Made by a program: the position numbers and the translations under genes. The notes beneath the pieces were generated by a model. It was not told where the DNA came from. It saw only the letters and a list, made by a program, of their open reading frames with translations, and searched no databases. From positions 50,926,829 to 50,990,828 of the forward strand of contig OX463778.1 of assembly GCA_949825025.1 (NCBI GenBank): 64,000 nt of DNA, read 5' to 3'. Below are positions 61,269 through 64,000 of this stretch, piece by piece. This DNA is from Siphlonurus alternatus. Lineage: Eukaryota; Arthropoda; Insecta; Ephemeroptera; Siphlonuridae. Position 1 is the first letter of the stretch. Every line of letters starts with the position of its first letter.

Positions 61269-63645
61269 TTAATGATTGGAGCGTGCATTGTAAACACTGT
61301 TTGGTAAAGTAAGAATAGATTAGTAGCACAAATTAATATATATTACTTATATAATATATATTATTAATTTTATTTTAATCGAAGAACAACAAAATTATTT
61401 AGTATAATCTATTATTGTATAATTTTACATTATTCAACGAAGAAGATAATAAACTTATACAACTATTTTTTACTTTATTATATTTTTGAGTTGCATTACT
61501 TTACTTACAACTTACAACTATCAAAGCTACCTTATGAATGCAACGCTATGCTATTCTGGAATGAGGTATATATGAGATACAGTATAAAGAAGCTAGTGTA
61601 TATGCGAGAGCTGAGCGAAATATGTGCTCGTTCAGCTCATCACATCACACACGCCGCTCCGCTAGAGACTTGAACGCGCGGTGAAAGACGACGTGGGCGG
61701 GAGATCTCCTCACAAACGAGCGACACGTCACTCATTTCTCCAGTGTATCGACGCTTAAAGACGTTTGACTTTAATTGTAAGTTATGAAAGTTCAGAAGCT
61801 TTCCAATATCTTCTTTGGAGATGTGATCGCAGATCAACGCATTTAATGACCATTAGCAATGTCGTTAGGGAAGACATGCAATAACCAATATGATACACTG
61901 GACCGGGAAGAACACAGTATTTAAGCAGGAGAGGAAAGGAGCATTTAAAATTAATATATTGCTGAGCACGAATGCATTTATTTTTAATTAAATCAATACA
62001 GTATATTTTTAATTGTTGTGAGTAATTCTGATTAGATAAAATATAAATTTGTATAAAATAATTAAACTACAGCAATTTTAATTTCGTACATAAAAATACA
62101 CCAGCCAAAGCGAAGAAAAAAAGTTTTTTTGTGGGAAAATGATATTATTAATATTACAGCAGTTTTATATTAGTGATGATGTATTTTTTTTTCTGTTTTA
62201 TTTTTGCTAGATGTGATCGTCAAATTACAGAGCTTTAAATACGGCATTAAGTCACTACACGTATGTATATTATGTGCCAGTCTAGCTGCTATACATGCAG
62301 AACATTAGCTGCAGCGCGACGTTACTCACCACTGCTATTTGAAACTTTTACAAAACTAATGTACTGTCTGATTCATTAAAAAAAGTGCTGTTTTTCACTC
62401 TGTCAACAGATATGATAGCCAAACAAAACACAAATTATGAGAGTTTCCAAATATTTTTCAAAATATTATAGCGTGGACGTGTTTCAAAGAGAATACCTGC
62501 TTTCATTTAAACGGCTGAAAGAGTATTTATTTTCCTAATTTCGACTGCAGTGCATGTAATTTTAAACATCTTAAGTTCATTGTTATGGCTATACAATCAG
62601 CCATTATATCATAATTATTTTTCATGCTGTGGATAGCACGATATTGATAATATAACACTGATAACGTAGAAAACACATTAAATTTGTATATGACAGTAAA
62701 ATGAATCAGACAAGACACTAGTATTCAATATTTTGTTTTTTAAATTTTGATAAGACTTTGTGTTTTTGCGTTATCATGCAAATTGCGTGGGAAGCAACCA
62801 TTTAAACATTCTCAAAGTTCCACTGCGTTTGGTGATAAGCCCAGTGCATGATACTCGTTTGGCAGAAATTGTTTTTTATATTATGCTTGGAAATTACACT
62901 TAATTTCAGAAAAGCAATTACGTTGAAACAAGTGACAGTCAAGAATGGAGTATCGACCTCAAAATTTTTATTGCAAAAATGGATGGAAGGTGCAAAATTA
63001 TGCCACTCTGATTTTTTCAAGATTTTTTAAGAGCCCGAAAATATTTTAAGAGAGTTGTCTAGAGGCGTCACTTTCTCTGTAATTTTTTTAAAAATAGTTC
63101 CTGGACTCTAAAAAATCTGAAAAAAAAAAAAATCAGGGTGGCATAACGTTGCACCTTCTATCCATTTCTGCAATAAAAAAAAATTGAGGTCGATACTTCA
63201 TTGATATAATAAAAATAATGACACACTTAGCTAGAGGATATATATCAAATTAAGGTATAAAATTACATGATGATCAGAGTCCATATAATGAGACACAATT
63301 TTGGTTCCTTGCAGTGAAATTATTATATATTTTCAAGTGGATTCATCGCACTATAAATTATGAGAGGCGCCTCCATGACGAAAGGATACCTTTTAATTTG
63401 AGTCAAAAGTGCAGTAACTGCCACATTTCTATACGATATAACGTCGTTAGAACCATTTCCCCCCTTGTTATTGTGTCTTATGTGCAATATATATTTGGGT
63501 GAAATAAATAAAGAATTCCCTTACTTTAAAACTCACCAAGTGCAGATGCGTCCATCTTCATGGAATTGGAGGCGTGACGTTTGGCCGCACTGGCCTCGTC
63601 AGTCCTGCCACTGGCGCCACTACTCTTGGGCTTTCTTTTTCGCGT
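60655..63645 (-). CDS. GATA transcription factor gene 2, 3' two coding exons (partial)
   Basis: Exons 63645-63537 and 60986-60655 join in phase 1 (CTTG|GTGAGT to TTCCCAG|CT, making an Ala codon) and encode the last 146 residues of a second GATA factor. The first residues are TRKRKPKSS, the basic tail that follows GIQ in GATA4/5/6-class C-fingers and matches gene 1 residue for residue over TRKRKPKS. The rest is Ala/Ser/Pro-rich (SYSAAGFFTHSQTMGLLSR, then ASPYSTHHSPAAPAG) and ends DRPSVVSSL*. The zinc fingers must be encoded beyond 64,000. The gene has the same orientation as gene 1, so the two form a tandem pair. The 2,550-bp intron holds a microsatellite, a GC-richer patch and a foldback MITE. 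Confidence 0.82.
61229..61265. repeat. (AT)n microsatellite
   Basis: About 37 bp of AT dinucleotides in the last intron of GATA gene 2. Confidence 0.93.
62944..63203. mobile_element. foldback MITE, family A, copy 5 (internally deleted)
   Basis: Ends match ATGGAGTATCGACCTC, but the centre is shortened and has no TGACGTCA. It lies in the last intron of GATA gene 2. Confidence 0.83.
63537..63645 (-). CDS. GATA gene 2, penultimate coding exon (basic tail)
   Basis: Acceptor TTGATTGACAG|ACG and donor GCACTTG|GTGAGT give 109 nt. It encodes [20 protein letters not shown] and on to MKMDASAL. The exon starts inside the basic arm, between the expected GIQ and TRKRK, unlike gene 1 where that arm is uninterrupted. 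Confidence 0.83.
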
Positions 63646-64000
63646 CTGTCAATCAAAGAACCGTATCAGACTCCATTGTTGTGACCCCAGGGACATGTCC
63701 GGAACCTCCGCAGACGACTCGTGGCGCCGAGCACACAACAACACGCTGCAGCAAATTGAACGTCCCTCAGAGATCAAGGGACCTCAAGATTATAAGTATT
63801 GTCATGAATGGACTCAACAATAGAGACGTTATGTCTGGATTAGATTAAACAGTAAACACAAGTTCCTGTTATCCGTTATGTTACTATATAAATCAACTTT
63901 GTATTGGGAATATTATGGAATCAGGAAGGAAGTATTAAGAATTATTATAATGAAAATATTATAACGCATTCATTATAACTTATAACATGTCTAAAAGACT

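Larger units (their letters stand above)
60987..63536 (-). other. last intron of GATA gene 2
   Basis: It contains an (AT)n tract at 61229-61265, a CpG-richer patch at 61620-61760 with no clear exon, AT-rich filler, and a foldback MITE copy at 62944-63203. Confidence 0.6.

Noticed and set aside
62527..63030. Short frames across the MITE at 62944
   Set aside because: They run from AT-rich DNA into the MITE arm, have no domain, and mirror frames in other MITE copies.

Overview
This window is eukaryotic nuclear DNA: very AT-rich, with long non-coding stretches, spliced coding exons, SINE and non-LTR fragments and many small inverted-repeat DNA elements. The only host genes I can support are two GATA-family zinc-finger transcription factors, both on the minus strand. 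Duplicated, clustered two-finger GATA genes with a TRKRKPK basic tail fit the GATA4/5/6 class (serpent/GATAe/pannier type in arthropods). My best guess is an arthropod, perhaps a crustacean or hemimetabolous insect; the sequence does not settle the taxon.

Layout. 1-9 kb: AT-rich intergenic DNA with short GC-richer islands that hold clusters of WGATAR sites, and one foldback MITE. 9.2-9.4 kb: a CCAAT-containing island with a good minus-strand splice donor, possibly the first exon of another gene. 13.6-14.0 kb: a 5S-rRNA-derived SINE, with an older headless copy at 24.0-24.3 kb. 16.8-17.0 kb: a 94-bp tandemly duplicated module with CRE-like sites. 31.1-36.1 kb: the six coding exons of GATA gene 1 (spliced protein 704 aa, or 699 aa with an alternative acceptor). 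Its likely non-coding first exon and promoter lie near 42.2 kb, so intron 1 would hold a 5'-truncated reverse transcriptase (39.1-40.25 kb), a CpG-rich island (40.5-40.7 kb) and a small foldback (41.3 kb).

44,250-51,826: a 7,577-bp Tc5/pogo-like DNA transposon that looks intact. It has about 1-kb terminal inverted repeats made of a unique outer part and an array of 150-bp repeats, a two-exon transposase (572 aa, CENP-B-type HTH plus DDD catalytic triad), and a TTA target duplication within a reconstructed CTTAG target. A 651-bp foldback is nested inside it. This is the most notable system in the window.

52-60 kb: intergenic DNA with a GATA-site cluster, a GATA-RFX-GATA palindromic element (53.47 kb), a foldback MITE, 150-bp tandem repeats and a 700-bp TTAA-flanked foldback that abuts or lies in the 3' UTR of GATA gene 2. 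60.65-63.65 kb: the last two coding exons of GATA gene 2; its zinc fingers lie beyond the right edge.

The two GATA genes are head-to-tail. The recurring paired GATA sites in the intergenic islands suggest auto- or cross-regulation within the cluster; that is inference. I found no convincing tRNA, full rRNA gene or CRISPR array. The remaining AT-rich stretches show only low-complexity sequence and chance short ORFs.
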